NCBI RefSeq assembly: GCF_022179725.1 | Contig: NZ_BPRC01000007.1 | Location: forward strand, 124,001 to 188,000 | Source of the DNA: Methylorubrum aminovorans | GTDB lineage: Bacteria > Pseudomonadota > Alphaproteobacteria > Rhizobiales > Beijerinckiaceae | Direction of reading: 5' to 3' | DNA length: 64,000 bases | Shown here: piece by piece, positions 17,372-26,640 of the stretch | How positions within the stretch are numbered: position 1 is the stretch's first letter | Layout: each line of letters opens with the position of its first letter | Translations under genes and position numbers: made by a program | The notes under the pieces: model-generated | The model's database searches: none | What the model saw: only the letters and a program-made list of their open reading frames with translations | Told to the model about the DNA's origin: nothing

Positions 17372-17850
17372 GGCAGGCGGGCAGGAGCGCCGGCAAGATC
17401 GGATCGCTCGAAGGCTTTTCGGCCGGGGACGTGACCCGGCAGGCGAGCGCGCGGATCACGGTCGCGACGTCCGGCCAGGGCTTTACCGACATCACCGAGG
17501 CGGTGGCCGCCTTCGTCGGCGAGAGCGGCATCCGCTCAGGCCTCGTCAGCGTGTTCTGCCGGCACACCTCGGCCTCGCTGACGATCCAGGAGAACGCCGA
17601 CCCCGATGTGCGGGTCGACCTGATGACCGCCCTCGACGGGTTCGCGCCGCGCCACGGGCAGTATGTCCACGGCCTGGAGGGACCGGACGACATGCCGGCG
17701 CATATCCGCACGATGGTGACCGATTCGGGGCTCACCATCCCCGTGCGCGACGGACGGCTGGCGCTCGGCACGTGGCAGGGGATCTACCTGATCGAGCACC
17801 GCGACCGCGGCCATCGGCGGGAGATCGCGCTGCACGCCGTCGGGGCGTGA
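17368..17850 (+). CDS. YjbQ family secondary thiamine-phosphate synthase-like enzyme
   Basis: 160 residues, slightly longer than the usual 130-140 because of an N-terminal extension. Family signatures are present: FCRHTSASLTIQENADPDV, HGLEGPDDMPAHI and GTWQGIYLIEHRDR. YjbQ proteins are small alpha/beta enzymes with weak thiamine-phosphate synthase activity reported for some members; the physiological role is unclear. The ATG overlaps the ligase stop (ATGA, 17368-17371), placing it as third gene of the exonuclease-ligase operon. It ends 6 nt before the convergent exporter gene. Confidence 0.9.
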   Translation: MRQAGRSAGKIGSLEGFSAGDVTRQASARITVATSGQGFTDITEAVAAFVGESGIRSGLVSVFCRHTSASLTIQENADPDVRVDLMTALDGFAPRHGQYVHGLEGPDDMPAHIRTMVTDSGLTIPVRDGRLALGTWQGIYLIEHRDRGHRREIALHAVGA

Positions 17851-17856
17851 GCGGGA

Positions 17857-18303
17857 TCAGCGCCGGATCAGGATCACGCCGGCGACCAGCAGGGCGACAC
17901 CGATCAGGCGCGGGCCGTCGATGGGGCGCTGGGCGAGGCCCATCCAGCCGAAATGATCGAAGGCGACCGAGGCGAGCATCTGCCCGGCCACGAGCAGCGC
18001 GATGAAGGTCGCGGCGCCGAGCTGCGGCACGAGGACGATGGCGAGTCCGATGAAGAGAGCGCCGAACAGACCGCCGCTCCAGCCCCACCACGGCACCCGC
18101 GCCGCCGCACCGGCCGCGGGCAAGGGATCGCGCAGGGCGAGGATGAGCAGCACCATGCAGGCGAGGCCGACGGCATAGCTCGCGAAACCGGCCCAGGCCG
18201 CCGATCCGAGATCCGTGCGCAGGCGCGTATTGAGCCCCTGCTGGATCACGATGCTGATCCCCGCGCCGAGGGCGAGGAGTGAGGGCAGCAGGACTCTGAG
18301 CAT
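17857..18303 (-). CDS. DMT superfamily (YdcZ/DUF606-type) membrane transporter
   Basis: 148 residues with about five hydrophobic segments. The pattern AGISIVIQQGLNTRLRT at the N-terminus and QMLASVAFDHFGWMG near the C-terminus match the half-length DUF606 group of the drug/metabolite transporter superfamily. Such half-size proteins act as homo- or heterodimers; the substrate is unknown. The gene is alone on its strand between yjbQ and the Pmp3-like gene, with 279 nt of apparently non-coding DNA upstream. Confidence 0.87.
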   Translation of the reverse strand: MLRVLLPSLLALGAGISIVIQQGLNTRLRTDLGSAAWAGFASYAVGLACMVLLILALRDPLPAAGAAARVPWWGWSGGLFGALFIGLAIVLVPQLGAATFIALLVAGQMLASVAFDHFGWMGLAQRPIDGPRLIGVALLVAGVILIRR

Positions 18304-18582
18304 CGGTTTCGGCCTTCCGGGAACGTTGGATCGGCCGGCTTGCGAACGTCCGGGCCGCCGGAGCGGACCGGTTCATACCGTTTCCGGTTGGCTGTTAGGG
18401 AATTTATCTCACCTGTCATCGCCGGTGTCAGCGCGGCGCTTCAAGGCGCGACATCTCCGGAGACGGCGCGCCGTGAATCACGTCGGCTCCGCCTCGCAAG
18501 GGCAGGTCAGGGCCGAAGCGAGCAAGAGGACGCGTCCGATGCGCGCTTCCGAAGCCCGGACCGGATGCTCAGTCGAGCGCGA

Positions 18583-18768
18583 TCAACGGTCGCGCAGCAA
18601 CAGGTAGAGCGCGTGGATCGAGCCCGGCAGGTAGAACAGCAGGCAGAGCAGGATGTTGAACAGAAACTGGATCCCGATCCCGTTCGTCATCAGCACCGAG
18701 ATCGGCGGCAGGAAGAACGCGATCAGGATCTTGATGAGGGTCGACAAAGGGAACTCCGATTCACTCAA
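18583..18768 (-). CDS. YqaE/Pmp3 family small membrane protein
   Basis: 61 residues with two membrane helices: LIKILIAFFLPPISVLM and IQFLFNILLCLLFYLPGSIHALYL. The Pmp3/UPF0057 signature FLPPISV plus the LPGSIHALY end is intact. Family members are stress-induced plasma membrane proteolipids thought to affect membrane potential or ion leakage. No strong SD is visible before the ATG at 18768, so the start is by homology. It probably forms a monocistronic unit. Confidence 0.9.
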   Translation of the reverse strand: MSESEFPLSTLIKILIAFFLPPISVLMTNGIGIQFLFNILLCLLFYLPGSIHALYLLLRDR

Positions 18769-18816
18769 TGCGGTCGGGCGATGAACGAGAGCGGCGCTGT
18801 TCGGTTCCGCATGGCA

Positions 18817-18837
18817 GCCCTCCCTGTACGGGAGGGC
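18817..18837. terminator. Hairpin downstream of the fadJ-type gene
   Basis: GCCCTCCC (18817-18824) and GGGAGGGC (18830-18837) form a perfect 8-bp stem with loop TGTAC, 11 nt after the fadJ-type stop on the minus strand. No T run follows, so it may be a weak terminator or a REP-type palindrome; a similar stem occurs within the DNA ligase gene. Confidence 0.45.
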
Positions 18838-18847
18838 GCCCAGGTCG

Positions 18848-21049
18848 TTACGCCGCCTGCTTCAGCGCATCGTAGAAGCGCTCCCCGGACTCGGCCATCG
18901 CCAGCAGGTTGTCCGGCGGGGTGAAGCGGGCGCCGTGCCGGGCTTCCAGGACACGGGCCAGTTCCACGAATGCCGCCGCGCCCATGAAGTCGATGTAGGA
19001 GAGCGCGCCGCCGGTGAACGGAGCGAAGCCGAAGCCGAGGATCGAGCCGACATCCGCCTCGCGCGGATCGGTCACCACGCCCTCCTGCATCGTGCGGGCC
19101 GCCTCCAGCGCCTGCACCACGAGGAAGCGGTGCTTCAGTTCCTCAACATCCAGGCTGTCCGGGTCGAGCCGGTCCGGCTGGATCTCGGCGAGCCCCGGCC
19201 AGAGCTTCTTCTGGCCGCCTTCCGGGTAGTCGTAGAAGCCGCGCTTGTTCTTGCGCCCGAGCCGGCCGTGGGTCTCGACCATCGCGACGAGGAGCCGCTT
19301 CTGATCCGGATCGACGGCGCCCTCGCCGAGCTGCGCCTCGGTCGCGCGCATGATCTTGAGGCCGAGATCGAGTGCCACCTCGTCGTTGAGCGAGAGCGGG
19401 CCGACCGGCATGCCGGCCATCCGCGCCACGTTCTCGATCATCGCCGGGGGCACGCCCTCGGCGAGCATCTTGTGGCCCTCTTTGATGTAGGCGAGCACGC
19501 AGCGGTTGGCGAAGAAGCCACGGGAATCGTTGACGACGATGCCGGTCTTCTTGATCGCGCGGACGTAGTCGAGGGCGGTGGCCACCGCCCGGTCGCCGGT
19601 CTGATTGCCGCGGATGATCTCCACGAGCAGCATCTTCTCGACCGGCGAGAAGAAGTGGATGCCGACGAATTGGTCAGGCCGCTTCGAAGTCTGGGCGAGC
19701 CCTGAGATCGGCAGGGTCGAGGTGTTGGAGGCGAAGATCGCGTGCTCCGGCAGCGCCGCCTCGACCCGGGCGATCACCTCGGCCTTCACCCGCGGATCCT
19801 CGAACACCGCCTCGATCACGAGATCGCAGTCCGAGAGCGCGGCATAGTCGGGTGTCGCGGTGATGCGGGCCAGCAGCGCGTCGCGGTCGGCGGTCTTGGC
19901 CTTGCCGCGGTTGATCTGGCCGGTGATGAGCTTGTGGCAATGCGCCTTGCCGGCATCGGCGGCCTCCTGGTCGCGGTCGATCAGCACGACTTCCATCCCG
20001 GCCTGCGCCGTGACGTAGGCGATGCCCGCGCCCATGAAGCCGGCGCCGATGACGCCGACCTTGCCGACCTTGGTCGGCTCCACGTCCTTCGGACGGCGTG
20101 CGCCCTTGTTGATCTCGCCCATGGAGATGAACAGGGTGCGGATCATCGCCTGCGCCTCCTTGGTGCGCAGGATGTGGGCGAAGTAGCGGCTCTCGACCTT
20201 GAGGCCCAGATCCATCGGCAGTTGCAGGCCCTCGTAGACCGAGGCCAGGATCGCTTTTGCCGCGGGGTAATTGTCGTGGGTCTCACGGCGGTAGATCGCG
20301 TTGGCCGGCGGCCAGATCATCATGCCGACCGGCGAGTAGACCTTGCCGGACGGCGCCTTGAACTTCGGCACGTCCCACGGTGCCACCGCCGAGCCGCCCT
20401 CGCGGATCCAGGCTTTGGCCCGCTCGACGATCTCCGCCGCCGGGGCGACGGCGTGGGCCAGTCCCATGTTCTTGGCCATGAGCGGACGGATCTGCTCGCC
20501 CTTGAACAGCATCTGCAGCGCATCGCCGGTCTGCATCAGCCGCGCCACCCGCTGGGTGCCGCCGCCGCCGGGGAACAGGCCGACCTTGATCTCGGGCAGG
20601 CCGACGCGGGTTCTGTCGTCGTCGGCAAGCACCCGGTGGTGGCAGGCCAGTGCCAGCTCGAACGCACCACCGAGGCAGAGGCCGTGCACCGCCGCGGCGA
20701 ACGGCTTGCCGCAAGTCTCGAGCTTGCGGAACACGAGGCTGAGGCGCCGCGACTCCTCGAAGAAGTGGCGCATGGCCACCGCCTCGCCCTCACTCGCCTT
20801 CAACCGCTCGTACTCGACCCCGAGGCCCTGAAGCATGGTGAGGTCGGCGCCGCCGGAGAAGTTGTTCTTCCCCGAGACGATGACGCAGCCCTTGATCGCC
20901 TCGTCGGCGACGACCGCGTCGACGATCCGTTCCAGTTCCGCCATCACGTCCATGGTGATGACGTTCATCGAGCGGCCGGGCATGTCCCAGGTCGCGAGCG
21001 CGATGCCCTCGGCATCGGTCTCGAAGCGGAAATTCTCGGTGGCGGTCAT
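18848..21049 (-). CDS. Bifunctional enoyl-CoA hydratase / 3-hydroxyacyl-CoA dehydrogenase (FadJ/FadB type)
   Basis: 733 residues, normal for the fused beta-oxidation enzyme. The N-terminal crotonase domain (about 1-200) has the oxyanion-hole strand NNFSGGADLTM and the GLCLGGAFELALACHHR segment. The NAD-binding domain starts near 325 with VGVIGAGFMGAGIAYV; IFASNTSTLPI and the IHFFSPVEKMLLVEII block follow; the C-terminal domains contain DSRGFFANRCVLAY. It hydrates 2-enoyl-CoA and oxidises the 3-hydroxyacyl-CoA. GAGG precedes the ATG. The thiolase and an acyl-CoA dehydrogenase lie upstream on the same strand but are separated by other genes. Confidence 0.94.
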   Translation of the reverse strand: MTATENFRFETDAEGIALATWDMPGRSMNVITMDVMAELERIVDAVVADEAIKGCVIVSGKNNFSGGADLTMLQGLGVEYERLKASEGEAVAMRHFFEESRRLSLVFRKLETCGKPFAAAVHGLCLGGAFELALACHHRVLADDDRTRVGLPEIKVGLFPGGGGTQRVARLMQTGDALQMLFKGEQIRPLMAKNMGLAHAVAPAAEIVERAKAWIREGGSAVAPWDVPKFKAPSGKVYSPVGMMIWPPANAIYRRETHDNYPAAKAILASVYEGLQLPMDLGLKVESRYFAHILRTKEAQAMIRTLFISMGEINKGARRPKDVEPTKVGKVGVIGAGFMGAGIAYVTAQAGMEVVLIDRDQEAADAGKAHCHKLITGQINRGKAKTADRDALLARITATPDYAALSDCDLVIEAVFEDPRVKAEVIARVEAALPEHAIFASNTSTLPISGLAQTSKRPDQFVGIHFFSPVEKMLLVEIIRGNQTGDRAVATALDYVRAIKKTGIVVNDSRGFFANRCVLAYIKEGHKMLAEGVPPAMIENVARMAGMPVGPLSLNDEVALDLGLKIMRATEAQLGEGAVDPDQKRLLVAMVETHGRLGRKNKRGFYDYPEGGQKKLWPGLAEIQPDRLDPDSLDVEELKHRFLVVQALEAARTMQEGVVTDPREADVGSILGFGFAPFTGGALSYIDFMGAAAFVELARVLEARHGARFTPPDNLLAMAESGERFYDALKQAA

Positions 21050-21170
21050 CGCGGAACCTCGAAGGAAAAGAGCCTAGCCGTATCAGAATTTTAAGAGGGA
21101 GAGCTCGTCATGGCGGATGCAACGGGTGCGCGACCCGCCCCGCCCCTCCAATGCAGCCTCCGGACAGACC

Positions 21171-21968
21171 ATGACGACGGACGCCCGATCGCGACCCGCC
21201 TGCCGAGCCTGCCGCGACGGAGCGGATCTCGACTTCGCCTTCACCATGGCCTTCCAGCCCATCGTCGACGTCGCCAACGCACGGGTCTGGGGCTACGAGG
21301 CGCTGGTGCGCGGCCCGAACGGCGAGTCCGCCGGTTCGATCCTGTCGCGGGTCACCGACGAGACGCTCTACCGGTTCGATCAGGCGGCGCGGGTCAAGGC
21401 GATCGAACTCGCCGGTCGCCTGTTCCCGCCGGGTGGCGACACCAAACTGTCGATCAACTTCATGCCGAACGCCGTCTACGAGCCGGCGGCCTGCATCCGC
21501 GCCTCGCTGGAGGCCGCCCGCCGCGTCGGCTTCGACAACGGGCGCCTCAACTTCGAATTCACCGAGAACGAGCGCTTCACCGACATCGCCCATGTCCAGC
21601 GCATCGTCACGGAGTACCGACGGCAGGGCTTCCTCACGGCGCTGGACGATTTCGGTGCGGGCTATGCCGGCCTCGGCCTGCTCGCCAATTTCCGCCCCGA
21701 CCTGATCAAGATCGACATGGATCTCGTGCGCGGCATCGAGGCGGATGCCGGGCGGCAGACCATCGTCGGCGGAATCACCCAGATCGCGCGGGCGCTCGGT
21801 GTCGCAGTGATCGCGGAGGGCATCGAGAGTGCAGCCGAGGCCGAGGCGCTGCACGGCCTCGGCATCGACCTGCTGCAAGGCTACCACTTCGCCCGTCCGG
21901 CGGTGGAAGCCCTGCCGCCGGTCGCGGGCTTCGCGGCCGACGGCGCGCCGACGAAGCGCGTCGCCTGA
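21171..21968 (+). CDS. Stand-alone EAL domain protein, probable c-di-GMP phosphodiesterase
   Basis: About 265 residues, almost entirely an EAL domain. Catalytic and metal-binding positions look intact: EALVRG (E43), SINFMP, FEFTENE, LDDFGAGYAGL, IKIDMDLV, AEGIES and LQGYHF. This predicts cleavage of c-di-GMP to pGpG. A short N-terminal segment with CRAC (Cys11, Cys14) could bind a metal or respond to redox. The start at 21171 fits where homology begins; an in-frame ATG lies at 21117. It is divergent from the fadJ-type gene, with no partner GGDEF gene nearby. Confidence 0.9.
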   Translation: MTTDARSRPACRACRDGADLDFAFTMAFQPIVDVANARVWGYEALVRGPNGESAGSILSRVTDETLYRFDQAARVKAIELAGRLFPPGGDTKLSINFMPNAVYEPAACIRASLEAARRVGFDNGRLNFEFTENERFTDIAHVQRIVTEYRRQGFLTALDDFGAGYAGLGLLANFRPDLIKIDMDLVRGIEADAGRQTIVGGITQIARALGVAVIAEGIESAAEAEALHGLGIDLLQGYHFARPAVEALPPVAGFAADGAPTKRVA

Positions 21969-22022
21969 CGCTCCTCCACCGAAGCTGCCCGCCGCACCGC
22001 TCATCCTTGCGCCTCCGCCGGC

Positions 22023-22520
22023 TTACTTGGCGGGCATCGGCATGCCGCCGGGCAGGCCGCCGGGGGCACCGCCGGTCTGGTCGCTGGCGGCGGCGAGCGT
22101 CAGCATGTTCAGGAGCCGCGTCACCACCGCCTGCGAAAGCAGGTTCACCTCGGACTTCGGGTCGGCGTTGACAGCCTGGAACTTCTGATAGGTCTTGTCG
22201 TCGTAGATCTTGTCGAGTTCCTTCAGCTCGTCGAGGCTGAACTTGTCGGCGTACTGCTTGGACAGGCCTTCGAGCAGTTCCTTGCGCTGCTTGTCGAACT
22301 CGGCCCTGGCCTCCTTGCGCACCTTCTCCGCCTTGTCATCGGGCATGGTCGAGACGGTCTTCTCGAGCGCGCCGCCGAAACCGGTGTCGAGGTTCTTCAG
22401 CACCGTCTTCTCGGTGAGCTTGGTGGCGACGGCGAGCTTGTCCGCATTCTCGTCGGCCCGCGCCGCGAGCGGCAGGGCCAGCACGGCGGCGAGGCAGAGG
22501 GCGACTTTCGTGATCTTCAT
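22023..22520 (-). CDS. Secreted DUF2059 domain protein
   Basis: About 165 residues with a classic signal peptide (MKITKVALCLAAVLALPLAARA). The mature part is a helical DUF2059 domain (KELLEGLSKQYADKFSLDELKELDKIYDDKTYQKF), followed by a Gly/Pro/Met-rich tail. The molecular function of the family is unknown; members are periplasmic. A GGGAGAAA site precedes the ATG at 22520. It follows the thiolase gene on the same strand after a gap containing a strong inverted repeat, so it is probably a separate transcript. Confidence 0.85.
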   Translation of the reverse strand: MKITKVALCLAAVLALPLAARADENADKLAVATKLTEKTVLKNLDTGFGGALEKTVSTMPDDKAEKVRKEARAEFDKQRKELLEGLSKQYADKFSLDELKELDKIYDDKTYQKFQAVNADPKSEVNLLSQAVVTRLLNMLTLAAASDQTGGAPGGLPGGMPMPAK

Positions 22521-22590
22521 CGTGGCGTTTCTCCCAATGATGTTCTGGGACCGCGCCCAGTCGAAAAGGGTGCGGCGTGGGAGGCCCTTA

Positions 22591-22627
22591 GAGCCGTTCC
22601 CGATCGCGTTGCAATCGGGAACGGCTC
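22591..22627. terminator. Perfect 14-bp inverted repeat after the thiolase gene
   Basis: GAGCCGTTCCCGAT (22591-22604) is exactly complementary to ATCGGGAACGGCTC (22614-22627) across a 9-nt loop. It sits downstream of the thiolase stop and upstream of the DUF2059 gene on the minus strand. The absence of a T tract leaves open a REP-like element as well as a terminator. Confidence 0.6.
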
Positions 22628-22747
22628 CCGGTCTTCTATGCCGCGCTCCCTTTCGCCAAACCGGCATCCAATTTGGCGGAGAGCGCTCCGGCAGCGTTTG
22701 CGCAGCGATGGCAGGGCAGGGCGGCGGCGTGACGCCGCCCGGTCCGA

Positions 22748-23956
<1,209 letters not shown>

Positions 23957-24068
23957 CTCGTCCTCCTCGAGCCGGCCGCGCACCGGCCAGGCTCTGGTAT
24001 CCTTTGTCGGCGATGCGGACCATGGGGCAAGGTCGATCGGGCCTGCATCACAGCCTGCTCGCGATGGG

Positions 24069-24485
24069 CTAGAAATCTCGAATGCCGCTCAACCGTCGAT
24101 CAAGATCGGCAATGCGGCTGCGCCATTCCGGGCCGTGACCGGCTTCGTCCGAAAGCTCGGCGATCTCAGATCCCTCCGCGGTCAATCGTGCCAGCGCCTG
24201 TCGCGCCTGTTCAACGAGCTCGACTTCACCCAGGAGCCGTTCTCGATAGAGAGCAACAATCCGGGCGACCTCTTCCGGCAGTTCATCGCCGGGGCGACCG
24301 TACGCCGATGCCAGTATCTCTGCCGCTGCCACGGCCCCCTGCCCGGCATCGACCTCCACGTAATCCGGCTCCGCCATCACGGCTCGGAAGGCGGCTCCAA
24401 CAGCATCGTCCTCTCCCTCCCGCAGTTGCGCGAGCGGCTCCAACGCGCCATCGTTCTCGAACGGCCCCAGCCCCCAAGCCCCCAT
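24069..24485 (-). CDS. DUF4259 domain protein
   Basis: About 138 residues beginning [16 protein letters not shown], the hallmark start of DUF4259 proteins. It is rich in acidic residues and helices, with no signal peptide or membrane segment. The function of the family is unknown. It starts 19 nt after the acyl-CoA dehydrogenase stop on the same strand with GGGGAGG upstream, so the two are likely co-transcribed. Alternative starts further upstream would run into the dehydrogenase gene in another frame and look non-coding. Confidence 0.82.
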   Translation of the reverse strand: MGAWGLGPFENDGALEPLAQLREGEDDAVGAAFRAVMAEPDYVEVDAGQGAVAAAEILASAYGRPGDELPEEVARIVALYRERLLGEVELVEQARQALARLTAEGSEIAELSDEAGHGPEWRSRIADLDRRLSGIRDF

Positions 24486-24504
24486 CGGCCGAGCCTCCCC
24501 CCGA

Positions 24505-26295
24505 TCAGAACGCCTCGGCCGGCAGCGCCATGGTCGTCTCGGCGCCGGCCTTGATCCGCGCCAGCCGCAGGCTCGTCTCCGGCAGCATCCGCTCCATGAA
24601 GAAGCGCCCGAGCACGAGCTTGGCGTCCATCCGCTCGATGTCGGTTCCTCCTGCCTTCTTGGCAAGCGCGGCCTTTGCAATTCGGGCCCACATGTAACCG
24701 AGCACGACGTTGCCGAGCAGGTGCATCAGGTCGGTGGCCCCGGCACCCGCGTTGTCCGGCTTCGAGAAAGCGTTCTGCATCAGCCACATCACCGCGGCCT
24801 GGAGGTCGTTCAGCGCCGGCTGGAGCGGGGCGACGAAGGGTTGCATCGCCTCGTCCTCGCCGTGGTCCTTGATGTAGCTCTGCACCTCGGTGAGGAAGGC
24901 CATCATCGCCCGGCCGCCGTCTTTCGGCAGCTTGCGGCCGATCAGATCCATGGCCTGGATGCCGTTGGCGCCCTCGTAGATCATGGCGATGCGGGCATCG
25001 CGCACGAACTGCGACATGCCCCATTCCTCGACATAGCCGTGGCCGCCGAACATCTGCTGCGCCTCGACCGCGTTGGCGAACCCCCGATCGGTCAGCACGC
25101 CCTTCACCACCGGCGTCATCAGGCCGAGCATGTCCTCGGCCGCCTGACGCTCGGCCGCATCCTGCGAGCGGTGGGCGATGTCGGAATTGAGCGCCGTCCA
25201 GAGGATCAGGGCGCGGCCCGCCTCGTTGAAGGCGCGGATTTGCATCAGGGTGCGGCGCACGTCCGGATGGACGATGATCGGGTCGGCGACCTTGTCCGGC
25301 GCCTTCGCCCCGGTCAGCGCGCGGCCCTGGAGGCGCTCGCGGGCGTAAGCCACCGCGTTCTGGTAGGCGACCTCGGACTGGCCGAGCCCCTGCACGCCGA
25401 CGGCCAGCCGCGCCTCGTTCATCATCACGAACATCGCGTTGAGACCGCGATTCTCCTCGCCGACGAGCCAACCCTTGGCGCCGTCGTAGTTCATCACGCA
25501 GGTGGCGTTGCCGTGGATGCCCATCTTGTGCTCGAGCGAGCCGCAGGAGACCGCGTTGCGCTCACCCAGCGAGCCGTCCTCATTCACGAGGAATTTCGGC
25601 ACCACGAAGAGCGAGATACCCTTGGTGCCCGAGGGCGCGCCTTCGATCCGGGCGATGACGAGGTGGACGATGTTCTCCGCCAAGTCGTGCTCGCCCGCCG
25701 AGATGAAGATCTTGGTGCCGGTGAGGCTGTAGGAGCCGTCGCCGTTCGGCACCGCCTTGGTCTTGAGCAGCCCGAGATCCGTGCCGCAATGCGGCTCGGT
25801 CAGGTTCATGGTGCCGGTCCAGGCGCCCTCAACCATCTTGGGCAGATAAGTGGTCTTCTGCTCCTGCGAGCCGTGGACGAGCAGGGCCGCGACCGCGCCC
25901 TGCGTCAGGCCGGGATACATGCTCAGCGCGAGGTTGGCGCCGGAGCCGAATTCCTGGATCGCCGTGTTGAGCACGTGCGGCAAGCCCTGGCCGCCGAATT
26001 CCTCCGGCACCGACAGGCCCATCCAGCCGCCGGCCGCGTAGGCGTCATAGGCCGCCTTGAAGCCCTTCGGCGTCGCGACGCTGCCGTTCTCGCGGCGGGT
26101 GCAGCCCTCCTGGTCGCCGGACAGGTTCAGCGGCGCGAGGATCTCGGAGGCGAGCTTTCCGCCCTCGTTGAGCACCGCCTCGACCACGTCCGGCGAAGCC
26201 TCGGAGAAGCCCGGCAGGTTGTCGTAGCGGTGGATCGCGAGAACGTCGTTGAGGAGAAAAAGAGTATCCTCGACCGGGGCCCGGTAGCTCGGCAT
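24505..26295 (-). CDS. Acyl-CoA dehydrogenase, 596-residue DmdC-like class
   Basis: About 596 residues, the long acyl-CoA dehydrogenase class that includes 3-methylmercaptopropionyl-CoA dehydrogenase DmdC and FadE5-like enzymes. FAD and substrate motifs: LTEPHCGTDLG, TGTKIFISAGEHD, the RLAVGVQGLGQSE helix, QMFGGHGYVEEW and YEGANGIQAMDLIGRKL (catalytic Glu region). The C-terminal dehydrogenase domain is present. It introduces the 2,3 double bond of acyl-CoA, passing electrons to ETF. Substrate unresolved. Start at 26295 with GGGAGG; an operator-like dyad lies about 60 nt upstream. Confidence 0.92.
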   Translation of the reverse strand: MPSYRAPVEDTLFLLNDVLAIHRYDNLPGFSEASPDVVEAVLNEGGKLASEILAPLNLSGDQEGCTRRENGSVATPKGFKAAYDAYAAGGWMGLSVPEEFGGQGLPHVLNTAIQEFGSGANLALSMYPGLTQGAVAALLVHGSQEQKTTYLPKMVEGAWTGTMNLTEPHCGTDLGLLKTKAVPNGDGSYSLTGTKIFISAGEHDLAENIVHLVIARIEGAPSGTKGISLFVVPKFLVNEDGSLGERNAVSCGSLEHKMGIHGNATCVMNYDGAKGWLVGEENRGLNAMFVMMNEARLAVGVQGLGQSEVAYQNAVAYARERLQGRALTGAKAPDKVADPIIVHPDVRRTLMQIRAFNEAGRALILWTALNSDIAHRSQDAAERQAAEDMLGLMTPVVKGVLTDRGFANAVEAQQMFGGHGYVEEWGMSQFVRDARIAMIYEGANGIQAMDLIGRKLPKDGGRAMMAFLTEVQSYIKDHGEDEAMQPFVAPLQPALNDLQAAVMWLMQNAFSKPDNAGAGATDLMHLLGNVVLGYMWARIAKAALAKKAGGTDIERMDAKLVLGRFFMERMLPETSLRLARIKAGAETTMALPAEAF

Positions 26296-26356
26296 CGCGT
26301 CAGCCTCCCGCATCTCACTCAGGTGGGCCGCACCGGTCCGGCCGGCTTCGACCCTA

Positions 26357-26378
26357 GATAGTTCATATGTAAACTATC
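26357..26378. promoter_or_regulatory. Operator-like dyad upstream of the acyl-CoA dehydrogenase
   Basis: GATAGTT (26357-26363) and AACTATC (26372-26378) flank an 8-bp centre; 9 of 11 half-site pairs match. The spacing and AT-rich core around CATATG resemble operators of TetR-family regulators of fatty-acid degradation. It is in the 345-bp divergent region between the dehydrogenase and podJ-like genes, where I see no other feature. The bound regulator is not encoded in the window as far as I can tell. Confidence 0.55.
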
Positions 26379-26640
26379 TCGCGACGGCCGCGCAAGGCCC
26401 CTTCAGGCGCTATCCGGGCGCTCGCTTCGAGGCCTGCTCCAGCGATCCATCAGCAATCATTGCCCCTGCATTTGCGAAAGTCCCGGAAAAGGGCGTGCGA
26501 TCGGGGGGCATCTTAACTGACCATTTACCAAGATTGGAAAAGGTCACTCCAGTCCGATCCGCGATCCGCCGCCCTGACGCCTCCGCGCGGATTGGCAGCC
26601 CGGCGGACACCGGAAGCCGCCGACTTCGGATCTCCGCGCG

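Noticed and set aside
21110-22171. Plus-strand frame starting at a well-spaced ATG just before the EAL gene
   Set aside because: It overlaps the EAL gene in another frame, and its translation is Arg/Pro-rich without motifs; the EAL frame carries all catalytic residues.
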